This document shows positions 30,747 to 38,199 of a stretch of DNA of 40,342 nucleotides, one piece after another. This DNA comes from Frankia alni (GTDB taxonomy: Bacteria > Actinomycetota > Actinomycetes > Frankiales > Frankiaceae). The position numbers and the translations under genes were made by a program. The notes under the pieces were generated by a model that was not told the DNA's origin, ran no database searches, and was given only the letters and a program-made list of their open reading frames with translations. The number at the start of each line of letters is the position of its first letter. Position 1 is the stretch's first letter. The stretch lies in the NCBI GenBank assembly GCA_026225295.1, contig JAMFSN010000295.1, forward strand, positions 1 through 40,342, written 5' to 3'.

Positions 30747-30791
30747 GCCAAACTTTAGTTTGGCAGCGATGAAGCGGCTGAAACTCAAGTT
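30747..30791 (-). promoter_or_regulatory. paired palindromic operator of the AbiE locus
   Basis: GCCAAACTTTAGTTTGGC (30747-30764) is a perfect 8-2-8 dyad. Its core AACT-N2-AGTT recurs at 30782-30791, exactly 31 bp (three helical turns) away. CTTTAG also repeats at 30753 and 30795. The site lies 15-60 bp upstream of the antitoxin ATG. AbiEi antitoxins are known to repress by binding inverted repeats at this position, so this is the likely autoregulatory site. Confidence 0.7.
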
Positions 30792-30871
30792 AATCTTTAG
30801 GTTGACCAGGCTTGGATGGATCCGCGGGCCGGCCCGGGCGGGTGGGGGTCCGGCGCGAGCCGGCCCACGGA

Positions 30872-33037
30872 TCAGCTGGTGGTCGGCTGGGACAGGTCGT
30901 AGACGGTCTGGCCGCCGACCGTGATCGCCTTGAAGTGCGCGGTCACCCAGGTCGAGATGGAGCTGTTGCCTCCGCCTCCGCCTCCGAAGCCACCCCCACC
31001 GACGAAGTAATGGATCTTGTGGGCGGTCACGTCGGCCTGGAATTGGGCGAGGGTGGGTGACGGGTCGCTTCCGCTGAAGCCGCCGATCGGCATGACCGCC
31101 CTGTTGCTGGCCAGTTGCAGGCCGGCCGCGGTATTGGAGCCGACGGTGGCGGCGGCCCAGGTGTAGCCGGTCGACTTCTTGAGCAGGGTGGTCAGCGCGG
31201 TGCTGGCCGTGCCACCCCCGGTGCCACCCGCAGCGCCACCGCCGACGGCGGTCCCGCCTGGTCCGGCCGCCGTCCCCGAGCCGGACGCGGCACCTGTGCC
31301 GGTTCCGGTTCCGGTTCCGCGACCCTCGGCCGTGCCGGTCGGGCCGCCGAAACCGCCGGCCCCGCCGAATCCCTCGGCCCCGGTGCGTGCGCCGCCCTGA
31401 CCGGTGAACCGGCGGGTGGCGCCGCCGAAGCCGCCCTGGCCTCCGGGGCTCCCGCCGCCGAAGCCACCCTGGCCGCCGCCCGGGCCGGACGTCGGGATCG
31501 AGCCGGTGTGGGGGGTGGAAGCGGTGTCGACCGCGTACGCGGCCGGCGCGCCGACCAGGGCCACGACCGCGGCCAGGGCCAGCCCGATCGTCGCCCGGGC
31601 CAACAGCCGTCCGCCGATGAGCAGCGCGCCGGCCACCAGCAACGCGGCGATCAGCACGATCCAGCGCAGTTCGGGGTACCAGTTCGGGGTGCGGTCGAGG
31701 AGCCGGAAGTCCCACAGTCCGGTGGCGGCGACCAGGACGGCCAGAACGACGCCGGAGATCCACTGGTCGCGGGCCCGCCACAAGGTGATGCCGCCGATGG
31801 CCACCAGCGCGGCGACGGCCGGGGCCAGCGCGACCGTGTAGTAGTTGTGGATCACCCCGCTGCCGAAGCTGAAGACCAGTCCGGTGACCAGCAGCCAGAG
31901 ACCCCACAGCAGCAGCGCGGCCCGGGTGCGGTCGGTACGGGGCGCGCGCCGGGTCAGCCACAGGCCGCCGGCCAGCGCGATCAGTGAGGCGGGTAGCAGC
32001 CAGGAGATCTCGCCGCCCATGGTGGTGTTGAACAGCCGCGTCCAGCCGGTGGCGCCCGAGAACATGCCGCCCCCGCCGCCGCCCCCGCCGCGCCCACCGC
32101 CGCCCCCGGGACCGCCCTCGTTGCCGGTGAGGCGGCCGATGCCGTTGTAGCCGAAGATCAGGTCGAGTTCGCTGTTCTTGTCGGAGCCACCGATCCAGGG
32201 CCGGGATCCCTTCGGCCACAGCTCGACGGCGGCCACCCACCAGCCGGCGGACACGATGATGGCGGCCGCGCCGGCCAGCACCCCGACGATTCGGCGGCCC
32301 AGCGAGGTCGGCGCGCACACCAGGTAGACCGCGCCCAGGGCCGGCACGACCAGGAAGGCCTGCAGGGTCTTGCTCAGGAATGCGAACCCGATGGCGGTCC
32401 CGGCCAGGATCAGCCACCGGGTCGACCCGTTCTCCAGGGCCCGGACGGTGCAGTACGCCGCGGCCACCATGAACAGGACGAGCAGCGCGTCGGGGTTGTT
32501 GAACCGGAACATCAGCGCCGCGACGGGGGTGAGGGCGAGCAGGGCGCCGGCCGCCAGGCCGGCGGCCGGTCCGAACCACCGCTTCACCGTCGCGTACAGG
32601 ACGGCGACGGTCGCGACGCCTTCAAGGGCCTGGGGGGCGAGCATGCTCCAGCTGGAAAAGCCGAAGATGCGGCCGGAAATGGCCATCACCCACAGCGAGG
32701 CCGGGGGTTTGTCGACGGTGATGGAGTTGCCCCAGTCCGACGATCCGAAGAAGAGGGCTTTCCAGCTTTTGGTGCCGGACTGGACGGCGGCGGCGTAGAA
32801 GCTGTTGCCGTAGCCGGAGGCGGACAGGTTCCACAGGTACAGGAGGGCGGTCGCGGCGAGCAGGGCGATCAACGCCGGCCGCACCCACCGCGGGTCGACC
32901 GTCCGAACCGCGGCGACGTCGGCGGTGGTGTCGGACGGCGGCGCGGCGGGCGTCCCGGACCGGCGCCACCGCCGGAGGCCGTCCAGCGGCGAGCCGCCGC
33001 TCCCGCCCGGCCGCTGTTCCAGATCGGCGGTGGTCAT
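30872..33037 (-). CDS. polytopic glycosyltransferase of the ArnT/PMT (GT39/GT83-like) type
   Basis: A 721-residue membrane protein. After a short cytoplasmic leader come about 12 hydrophobic segments. The first outer loop contains YGNSFYAAAVQSGTKSWKALFFGSSDWGNSITVDKPPASLW; the DKPP motif and the preceding acidic/aromatic loop match lipid-phosphate-sugar-dependent transferases. NNPDALLVLFMVAAAYC is another family motif. A long Gly run (GGPGGGGGRGGGGGGGG) sits in a middle loop, and the outer C-terminal domain starts with Gly/Thr-rich repeats, then YTWAAATVGSNTAAGLQLA...FVGGGGFGGGGGG. It probably moves a polyprenyl-phosphate-linked sugar onto a cell-wall polymer or protein. ATG 33037 overlaps the stop of the GT2-GtrA gene (ATGA) and has GGAGG eight bases upstream, so the donor-making enzyme is coupled to it. 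Confidence 0.88.
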   Translation of the reverse strand: MTTADLEQRPGGSGGSPLDGLRRWRRSGTPAAPPSDTTADVAAVRTVDPRWVRPALIALLAATALLYLWNLSASGYGNSFYAAAVQSGTKSWKALFFGSSDWGNSITVDKPPASLWVMAISGRIFGFSSWSMLAPQALEGVATVAVLYATVKRWFGPAAGLAAGALLALTPVAALMFRFNNPDALLVLFMVAAAYCTVRALENGSTRWLILAGTAIGFAFLSKTLQAFLVVPALGAVYLVCAPTSLGRRIVGVLAGAAAIIVSAGWWVAAVELWPKGSRPWIGGSDKNSELDLIFGYNGIGRLTGNEGGPGGGGGRGGGGGGGGMFSGATGWTRLFNTTMGGEISWLLPASLIALAGGLWLTRRAPRTDRTRAALLLWGLWLLVTGLVFSFGSGVIHNYYTVALAPAVAALVAIGGITLWRARDQWISGVVLAVLVAATGLWDFRLLDRTPNWYPELRWIVLIAALLVAGALLIGGRLLARATIGLALAAVVALVGAPAAYAVDTASTPHTGSIPTSGPGGGQGGFGGGSPGGQGGFGGATRRFTGQGGARTGAEGFGGAGGFGGPTGTAEGRGTGTGTGTGAASGSGTAAGPGGTAVGGGAAGGTGGGTASTALTTLLKKSTGYTWAAATVGSNTAAGLQLASNRAVMPIGGFSGSDPSPTLAQFQADVTAHKIHYFVGGGGFGGGGGGNSSISTWVTAHFKAITVGGQTVYDLSQPTTS

Positions 33038-34389
33038 CGACCGGCCTCCGCGCTCTCGGGCCCGTCAACGGCCGGGGCCTGGCTGACAATCTCGGGCGGC
33101 GGGCCGCCGGCCAGTGGCGCCGGCTGGCGGTGCGGATGGAAGACCCAGGCCCGCAGCAGGACGAAGCGCAGCAGGGTCGCGGCCAGGTTGGCGCCGATCA
33201 GCACGCTCAGCTCGACGGCCCGGGCCGGATGCGCGCTGGTCGCGTTCAGAATCGCCAACGATCCGCTGGTCAGGGCCAGGCCGAGGCCGAAGACGGCCAG
33301 GCCTTCGAGCTGGCTGCGGGCGGCGTTGGCGCTGCCTCGGACGCCGAAGGTCAGCCGCCGGTTGGCGGCCGTGTTGGCGATCGCGGTCAGCAGCAGGGCC
33401 AGCGCGTTGGCCGGCTGAGCCCCCATGGAGCCGCGCAGCAGGACGAACAACACCAGGTAGGCGGCGGTCGATGCGATGCCGATGCCGGCGAAGCGCACCA
33501 TCTGGCGGGCCAGCCCGGCCGGCACCCCGGGAACCGGGGCCGGCAGTGGGCCTCGGCCGAGCCGGGCCCGCAGCTGGGCGATGGGCAGCGTGCCGGTCGA
33601 CAACGCGCGCAGCATCCGCGCCACCCCCCGCAGATCGGTCAGGGCGGTGGCCACGATGTCGACCCGGCTGTCGGGATCATCCACCCAGTCGACCGGCACC
33701 TCGTGAATACGCAGACCGACCCGCTCGGCCAGGACCAGCAGTTCCGTGTCGAAGAACCAGCCGGTGTCCTGTACGAGCGGCAGCAGCTCCCGGGCCGCGT
33801 CGGTCCGGATCGCCTTGAAACCACACTGGGCATCGGAGAAGTGCGCGTGCAGGGTGGTCTTCAAAATGAGGTTGTAGCACCGGGAGATCGTTTCCCGTTT
33901 CGCGCCCCGGGTCACCCGCGACGAACGGGCCAGCCGACTGCCGATGGCCAGATCCGAATGGCCCGACATCAGCGGCGCGATCAGTGGGAGCACCGCGGCC
34001 AGGTCCGTCGACAGGTCGACGTCCATGTAGGCCACGACCTGGGCCCGGCTGGTCGACCAGACGGTCCCGAGCGCCCGGCCCCGACCCTTCAGCGGTAGCC
34101 GCACCGCACGGACCTCGGGCAGCAGCTGCTCGAGGTGGCGCGCGATCGCCCAGGTGTTGTCGGTGCTGGCGTTGTCCGCGATCGTGATCTGAAATGTGAA
34201 AGGAAAGTTACCGGTAAGAAACGAATGGAGCCGGCGGACACTCGGCCCGAGATCGCGGTCCTCGTTGTAAACCGGGATCACTATTTCGACGTCGCGGATT
34301 CCACCGCCGTCGGTCTGCGGGTCCGCGCCGCTTTCCGACCCGGGTTCGTGAACCGCGTCGGCAGCGCTGAGCGCTGAGGTCGTCGTCAT
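33034..34389 (-). CDS. fused GT2 (dolichol-phosphate-mannose-synthase-like) and GtrA membrane protein
   Basis: A 451-residue protein. Residues about 30-265 are a GT2 domain: DVEIVIPVYNEDRDLGPSVRRL, ITIADNASTDNTWAIA, YMDVDLSTD (metal-binding DxD), GSRLARSSRVTRGAKRETISRCYNL, and FKAIRTDAARELLP with DTGWFFDTELLVLA. Residues about 290-430 are a GtrA-like bundle of four membrane helices (FAGIGIASTAAYLVLFVLL...). Such fusions make polyprenyl-phosphate sugars on the inner face and help present them to outer-face transferases, here most likely the coupled ArnT/PMT-like enzyme. Three TCACAGC-type boxes (34423-34451) lie 34-62 bp upstream. Confidence 0.9.
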   Translation of the reverse strand: MTTTSALSAADAVHEPGSESGADPQTDGGGIRDVEIVIPVYNEDRDLGPSVRRLHSFLTGNFPFTFQITIADNASTDNTWAIARHLEQLLPEVRAVRLPLKGRGRALGTVWSTSRAQVVAYMDVDLSTDLAAVLPLIAPLMSGHSDLAIGSRLARSSRVTRGAKRETISRCYNLILKTTLHAHFSDAQCGFKAIRTDAARELLPLVQDTGWFFDTELLVLAERVGLRIHEVPVDWVDDPDSRVDIVATALTDLRGVARMLRALSTGTLPIAQLRARLGRGPLPAPVPGVPAGLARQMVRFAGIGIASTAAYLVLFVLLRGSMGAQPANALALLLTAIANTAANRRLTFGVRGSANAARSQLEGLAVFGLGLALTSGSLAILNATSAHPARAVELSVLIGANLAATLLRFVLLRAWVFHPHRQPAPLAGGPPPEIVSQAPAVDGPESAEAGR

Positions 34390-34410
34390 AGCGGTAAGCC
34401 TGTCGTCTCG

Positions 34411-34451
34411 TTGTTAGGCAAGTCTGACGGTGAACTGTGAATCCGCTGTGA
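34411..34451 (-). promoter_or_regulatory. PhoP-type boxes and -10 element upstream of the glycosyltransferase operon
   Basis: Read leftward: TCACAGC (34451-34445), 4 bp, TCACAGT (34440-34434), 4 bp, CGTCAGA (34429-34423), 6 bp, then TAACAA (34416-34411) as -10. The 7-mers recur every 11 bp, the arrangement bound by OmpR-family regulators; TCACAGC-N4-TCACAGC is the direct repeat reported for mycobacterial PhoP. The predicted 5' leader would be about 15 nt. Confidence 0.65.
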
Positions 34452-34466
34452 GTCCCGGCCGGCTTC

Positions 34467-35363
34467 TCACCCGCCTACCGGCGCGGACGGCCGACCGGAC
34501 GGCGCCGCGCCCGTACCACCCGTGCCCGGGGCGCCGGAAGCCGAACCGGCGCCGGCCGGGCCCGCCGCGCCGGCCCCCCCGAGCCCCAGCGCGGTACCGC
34601 ACGACTGCATCGCGGCCCGCACGGTGGCGTTCGACATGTCCAGGCGGGGCAGGGTCGTGGTGCCGGACGAGACGGTCACGCCCTTTTCCTTGAGGCAGGC
34701 GACCAGCTTGGTGAGCTGCGCGGTCGTCAACGCGGAGCGGCCGGTCCCGGTCGTGCCGCCCCCGGCGGCGGTTCCACCACCCTCGCCGGTCGTCCCGCCG
34801 AGCGCCCCCTGACCGGTGGCGGCGGTCCCGGACCCGCTGGTTGCGGCGGCCGAGCTGCTGTTGTTGTTGGTGACGACCAGGATGGCGGCCACGATGATCG
34901 CGATGGCCACCAGCGCGGACGCGAGGAGTTGGATCCGGGGCCGTCCCCGCAGGCCCTGGCCGTCGCCGCCGGCCCCGGTCCCGAGGGCGCCGGCGGCCGC
35001 GGCCGGGGTGGTGCTGCCCCGGTAGTCCGGCCAGGCGGTGGCGCCCCGCCGCCGGCCGGCCGTGGCGGCGATCAGGTCGGCCGCGGCCTGGTCCCCGGTG
35101 ATGGTGCCCACCGCTTCGGGCCGCACCTGTTCGGTGACCTCCCGGGGTACCTCCCGCCCGGCCGGGGCGACCAGCAGCAGCGAGATGTCGGCCGGTCGGG
35201 CGGCGAGGGCCTGCAGCAGCTGCCGTTCGTCGCTGGTGGCGACGGCCAGCGACTCGCGGGGCGGAAGGTCGGTCGGGGGGGCGACCGTGTGCTGGTCGGA
35301 CAGGAGCGCGGCGACGTGCGCACGGTCCACAGGAAGGGCGGGGCTCAGCCAGATGACAGTCAT
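34467..35363 (-). CDS. single-pass membrane protein with Ser/Thr/Gly-rich outer domain and conserved-type Cys pair
   Basis: A 298-residue protein. Residues 1-120 are cytoplasmic and start MTVIWLSPALPVDRAHVAALLSDQHTVAPP; the part ISLLLVAPAGREVPREVTEQVRPEAVGTITGDQAAADLI resembles a small alpha/beta domain. One membrane helix follows (IQLLASALVAIAIIVAAILVV). Then comes a Gly/Thr/Ser/Ala linker and a small domain with two cysteines about 33 residues apart (LVACLKEKGVTVSS...LDMSNATVRAAMQSCG), a pattern seen in actinobacterial exported proteins, likely a disulfide. Function unknown. ATG 35363 is preferred over GTG 35384, which lies within the last regulatory box. Four CTG-centred boxes at an 11-bp period lie just upstream. 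Confidence 0.75.
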   Translation of the reverse strand: MTVIWLSPALPVDRAHVAALLSDQHTVAPPTDLPPRESLAVATSDERQLLQALAARPADISLLLVAPAGREVPREVTEQVRPEAVGTITGDQAAADLIAATAGRRRGATAWPDYRGSTTPAAAAGALGTGAGGDGQGLRGRPRIQLLASALVAIAIIVAAILVVTNNNSSSAAATSGSGTAATGQGALGGTTGEGGGTAAGGGTTGTGRSALTTAQLTKLVACLKEKGVTVSSGTTTLPRLDMSNATVRAAMQSCGTALGLGGAGAAGPAGAGSASGAPGTGGTGAAPSGRPSAPVGG

Positions 35364-35384
35364 GGGGCCACCGTTCCCGATCAC

Positions 35385-35424
35385 TCTGTCGCTGGACTGT
35401 CAGGAACCTGGGCGCGAGCTGTGA
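35385..35424 (-). promoter_or_regulatory. four 11-bp-phased PhoP-type boxes upstream of the membrane protein gene
   Basis: Plus-strand 7-mers at 35418 (GCTGTGA, perfect), 35407 (CCTGGGC), 35396 (ACTGTCA) and 35385 (TCTGTCG) share the CTG core at exactly 11-bp steps. Read leftward these are TCACAGC-type sites. They lie 22-61 bp upstream of the start codon and partly inside the 3' end of the kinase gene. Two boxes are weak. Confidence 0.5.
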
Positions 35425-37163
35425 ACCCGGATCCGGGCCGGACGGCCCACCCGGGTGGACGCCGGGACCGGCCGGCCGGCCGCCGGGCCCGGGTCGGCGA
35501 GCGCTCGTCGCCGGTCAGCGAGCGCTGCCACCGGGTGAGCGGGCCCCGGGTGGGCCGGCAGCCGGACGGTGAACGCGGTGGCCCCCGGTTCGCTGGTGAG
35601 ATTGACCGTGCCTCCGTGGGCGGTGACCACCGCGGCCACGATGGCGAGCCCCAGCCCGGTGCTCCCGGCCGCCCGGGACCGGGATCCGTCGCCCCGGGCG
35701 AACCGCTCGAAGACGTGCGGCTGGATCTGCGGCGGGATGCCCGGACCGTTGTCGAAGACGCCCAGCGTCACGGTCGGGTCGTCCGGGCTCGCGCCGCGCA
35801 CCCAGACCGTCACCGTCGTCCCGGCCGGCGTGTGGGACCGGGTGTTGGCCAGCAGGTTGGCCAGGACCTGGTGCAGGCGGTCGACATCGCCGGTCACGAC
35901 GACCGGCTCGTCCGGCAGGTCGAGCACCAGCCGGTGATCCCGGCTCACCGCGTAGGCGTCGCTCGCCGCGTCGACGGCCAGCCGGGACAGGTCGACCGGT
36001 TCCCGGGCCAGCGGTCGGCCCGAGTCGAGCCGGGCCAGCAGGAGCAGGTCCTCCACCAGCGTGGTCATCCGGCCGGCCTCGGACGCGATCCGCGCCAACG
36101 CGTGCGCGATCTCGGGCGGCGCGCCATCCCGGGTCCGCAACGCCAGTTCGCTGTACCCGCGGATGGCGGCGAGCGGCGTCCGCAGCTCATGGCTCGCGTC
36201 GGCCACGAACTGCCGCAGCCGGGTCTCGCTGGCGTGCCGGGCGCCGAGCGCGCTGCTCACGTGGCTCAGCAGGCGGGTCAGGGCCGCGCCGACCTGCCCG
36301 ACCTCGGTGCGGGGGTCGGTGTCGAGCGCGGGCAGATCGCTCGGCAGCGCTCCGGTGCCCCGGTCGAGCGGCAGGTGGGTGACCCGGACGGCCGCCGCCG
36401 CGACCCGGCCCAGCGGCCGCAGGGTCACGCGGACGATCGTCGTCCCGAGCAGGCCCGCCATCAGCAGGCCGGCGCCGATGACGGCCGACTCGGTGATGAT
36501 CAGGCTCCGGATCGTCGCGTTCACGGCGCTCAGGGGGAGCCCGGCGACCAGGACCGACCCGTCGGCCTGGGGCACCGCGACGACCCGGTAGCTGCCGTGC
36601 CCGGCGATCGTCCGGGTGTGGCCGTGCCCGTCGGTCGGAACGCTCAGCAGACCGGCCTGGTCCGGGGTCGACAGGGTGCGCAGGGTGGCCGACCGGTCCA
36701 GGAGTCCAGCCGACGTCACCCGGCCGGCGACGAGGTGGGCCCCGACCGTCCCGACCTGGGCACCCGGCCCGGTCAGGAACGTCGCGGCGGCCCGGGAGCC
36801 GGTGGTGCCGGACCGGCCGGTGGTGCCGGCTTCGCCGGTGGTCGGCGTGGACCCGGGCCCCGCGGTGGCCGGATCGTAGGGGTCGTTGCTCCCGCTGGGA
36901 TGGTGCAGCGCCGCGGCGAAGCGGCCGTCGGCGTCCGCGACCTGACCGTCGAGCCGGTCGACGAGATAGTGGCGCAGCCCGACCCCGGTCACCACGCCGA
37001 TCACGATGCAGACCACCGCCGTCAATCCGAGCAGGGCCGCCACCAGGCGGGTCCGCAACGGCCAACCGCGCCAGCGGACGGCCCGCCGGAGCGCCCGGAC
37101 GCCGGTCCCTCCCGGACGTCGCCGGAGTCCGGTCCCTCCCGGACGTTGCCCGAGCCGGGTCAT
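35400..37163 (-). CDS. sensor histidine kinase (PhoR/MprB-like architecture)
   Basis: A 587-residue kinase. Two membrane helices (about 38-63 and 221-246) enclose a 155-residue outer sensor domain with a low-complexity Gly/Thr/Ser segment. HAMP follows (LRPLGRVAAAAVRVTHLPLD), then HisKA with phospho-acceptor H325 in ASHELRTPLAAIRGYSEL, and HATPase motifs LANLLANTRSHTP (N box), GVFDNGPGIPP (G1), VFERFARG (F) and GSTGLGLAIVAAVV (G2). All are intact. The ATG at 37163 overlaps the regulator stop (ATGA). The start region holds a 27-bp duplication (37102-37155) encoding RPGGTG twice. The much longer open frame reaching 38198 is a wrong-frame run through the regulator gene. Confidence 0.94.
   Translation of the reverse strand: MTRLGQRPGGTGLRRRPGGTGVRALRRAVRWRGWPLRTRLVAALLGLTAVVCIVIGVVTGVGLRHYLVDRLDGQVADADGRFAAALHHPSGSNDPYDPATAGPGSTPTTGEAGTTGRSGTTGSRAAATFLTGPGAQVGTVGAHLVAGRVTSAGLLDRSATLRTLSTPDQAGLLSVPTDGHGHTRTIAGHGSYRVVAVPQADGSVLVAGLPLSAVNATIRSLIITESAVIGAGLLMAGLLGTTIVRVTLRPLGRVAAAAVRVTHLPLDRGTGALPSDLPALDTDPRTEVGQVGAALTRLLSHVSSALGARHASETRLRQFVADASHELRTPLAAIRGYSELALRTRDGAPPEIAHALARIASEAGRMTTLVEDLLLLARLDSGRPLAREPVDLSRLAVDAASDAYAVSRDHRLVLDLPDEPVVVTGDVDRLHQVLANLLANTRSHTPAGTTVTVWVRGASPDDPTVTLGVFDNGPGIPPQIQPHVFERFARGDGSRSRAAGSTGLGLAIVAAVVTAHGGTVNLTSEPGATAFTVRLPAHPGPAHPVAALADRRRALADPGPAAGRPVPASTRVGRPARIRVHSSRPGS
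37102..37155 (-). repeat. 27-bp tandem duplication at the start of the kinase gene
   Basis: The units at 37102-37128 and 37129-37155 differ at a few positions and encode RRPGGTGVR- and QRPGGTGLR-like segments in the cytoplasmic N-terminus, before the first membrane helix. It is a likely slippage duplication without an obvious role. Confidence 0.75.
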
Positions 37164-37942
37164 CGGGGCGCCGGCTTCAGGACATAGCCGGCCCCCCGCA
37201 CCGTGTGGATCATCGACTCCCGGCCGACGTCGACCTTCTTGCGCAGGTAGGAGATGTAGAGCTCGACGACGTTGGACTGGCCGCCGAAGTCGTAGTTCCA
37301 GACGTTGCGCAGGATCTGGGCCTTGCTCAGCACCCGGCGCGGGTTGCGCATCAGGTAACGCAGGAGCTCGAACTCGGTCGCGGTCAGATCGATCTGCTGC
37401 CCGCCGCGGCGGACCTCGTGGCTGTCCTCGTCGAGTTCGAGGTCGCCGACCACCACGCCGGCGGTCGCCGCGGACGTCATCCGCCCGGCCCGTCGCATCA
37501 GCCCCCGCAACCGGGCCACCACCTCCTCCAGGCTGAACGGCTTGGTCACGTAGTCGTCGCCGCCGGCGGTCAGGCCGGTGACCCGGTCCTCGACCGCGTC
37601 CCGGGCGGTCAGCAGGAGCACCGGGAGATCCGGGTGGTCGCCCCGCAACTGCCGCATCACCTCCAGGCCGTCGACGTCCGGCAGCATCAGGTCGAGGACG
37701 ACCGCGTCGGGCCGGAACTCCCGGGCCGTGCGCACCGCTTCCCGTCCGGACCCGGCCGTGCGGACCTGCCAGCCCTCGTAGCGGAAGGCGATCGACAGCA
37801 GCTCGGCGAGCGAGAACTCGTCGTCGACGACCAGCACCCGGGGACGGACCTCGGCGGGCGCCGCCCCAGTCGGGGAGGGCGCTCCGGTCGCGGTGGGCGC
37901 CCCGGTCGGGTCGGGTCGGACCTCGCGCATCGGGATCGTCAT
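37160..37942 (-). CDS. OmpR/PhoB-family response regulator, PhoP-like
   Basis: A 260-residue regulator. After a 30-residue Pro/Thr leader the receiver domain shows VVDDE (D40, D41), phospho-acceptor D84 in VVLDLMLPD, T/S in LLTARDA and K134 in DDYVTKPFSLEEVVARLR. The winged-helix DNA-binding domain contains IDLTATEFELLRYLMRNPRRVLSKAQILRNVWNYDFGGQSNVVELYISYLRKKVDVG...HTVRGAGYVL. Both domains read like mycobacterial PhoP, although orthology is not proven. ATG 37942 is preferred; the frame is open to 38131 but the extra part is Pro/Arg-rich. TCACAGC-type boxes 33-61 bp upstream suggest that it activates its own operon. Confidence 0.94.
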   Translation of the reverse strand: MTIPMREVRPDPTGAPTATGAPSPTGAAPAEVRPRVLVVDDEFSLAELLSIAFRYEGWQVRTAGSGREAVRTAREFRPDAVVLDLMLPDVDGLEVMRQLRGDHPDLPVLLLTARDAVEDRVTGLTAGGDDYVTKPFSLEEVVARLRGLMRRAGRMTSAATAGVVVGDLELDEDSHEVRRGGQQIDLTATEFELLRYLMRNPRRVLSKAQILRNVWNYDFGGQSNVVELYISYLRKKVDVGRESMIHTVRGAGYVLKPAPR

Positions 37943-37962
37943 GGTCCCAGGTTGACCTGCTC

Positions 37963-38003
37963 CGATTAGCGGGCCCTGAGCGTTGGCTGTGAGTCTGCTG
38001 TGG
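37963..38003 (-). promoter_or_regulatory. PhoP-type boxes and -10 element upstream of the response regulator
   Basis: Read leftward: CCACAGC (38003-37997), 4 bp, TCACAGC (37992-37986), 4 bp, GCTCAGG (37981-37975), 6 bp, TAATCG (37968-37963) as -10. Box spacing, the 6-bp gap to the -10 and the distance to the ATG (33 bp) match the glycosyltransferase promoter almost exactly, pointing to autoregulation. Confidence 0.65.
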
Positions 38004-38199
38004 GCCGGGTCCGGGCCGGGTGGGCCGTCGACGGCGAGTCGGGTGGCGCGACCCGGCCCGGACCGCCGGTGGGTCGGACGGTGACCGCGGGCCGGCCGTC
38101 CGTATCGTTGGGTCCGCCGTGGGGGTGGCACAGCCCGGATCCCCGTGGCCCGTCCGGCCCCGCCGCCGGTCCGGCGCCCGCGGAAGGAGCACGATCAAC

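Noticed and set aside
35400-38198. 932-residue frame that could be read as a giant fused kinase
   Set aside because: The first 345 residues are an antisense-frame-like run over the response regulator gene. The kinase begins at 37163 with an ATGA overlap.
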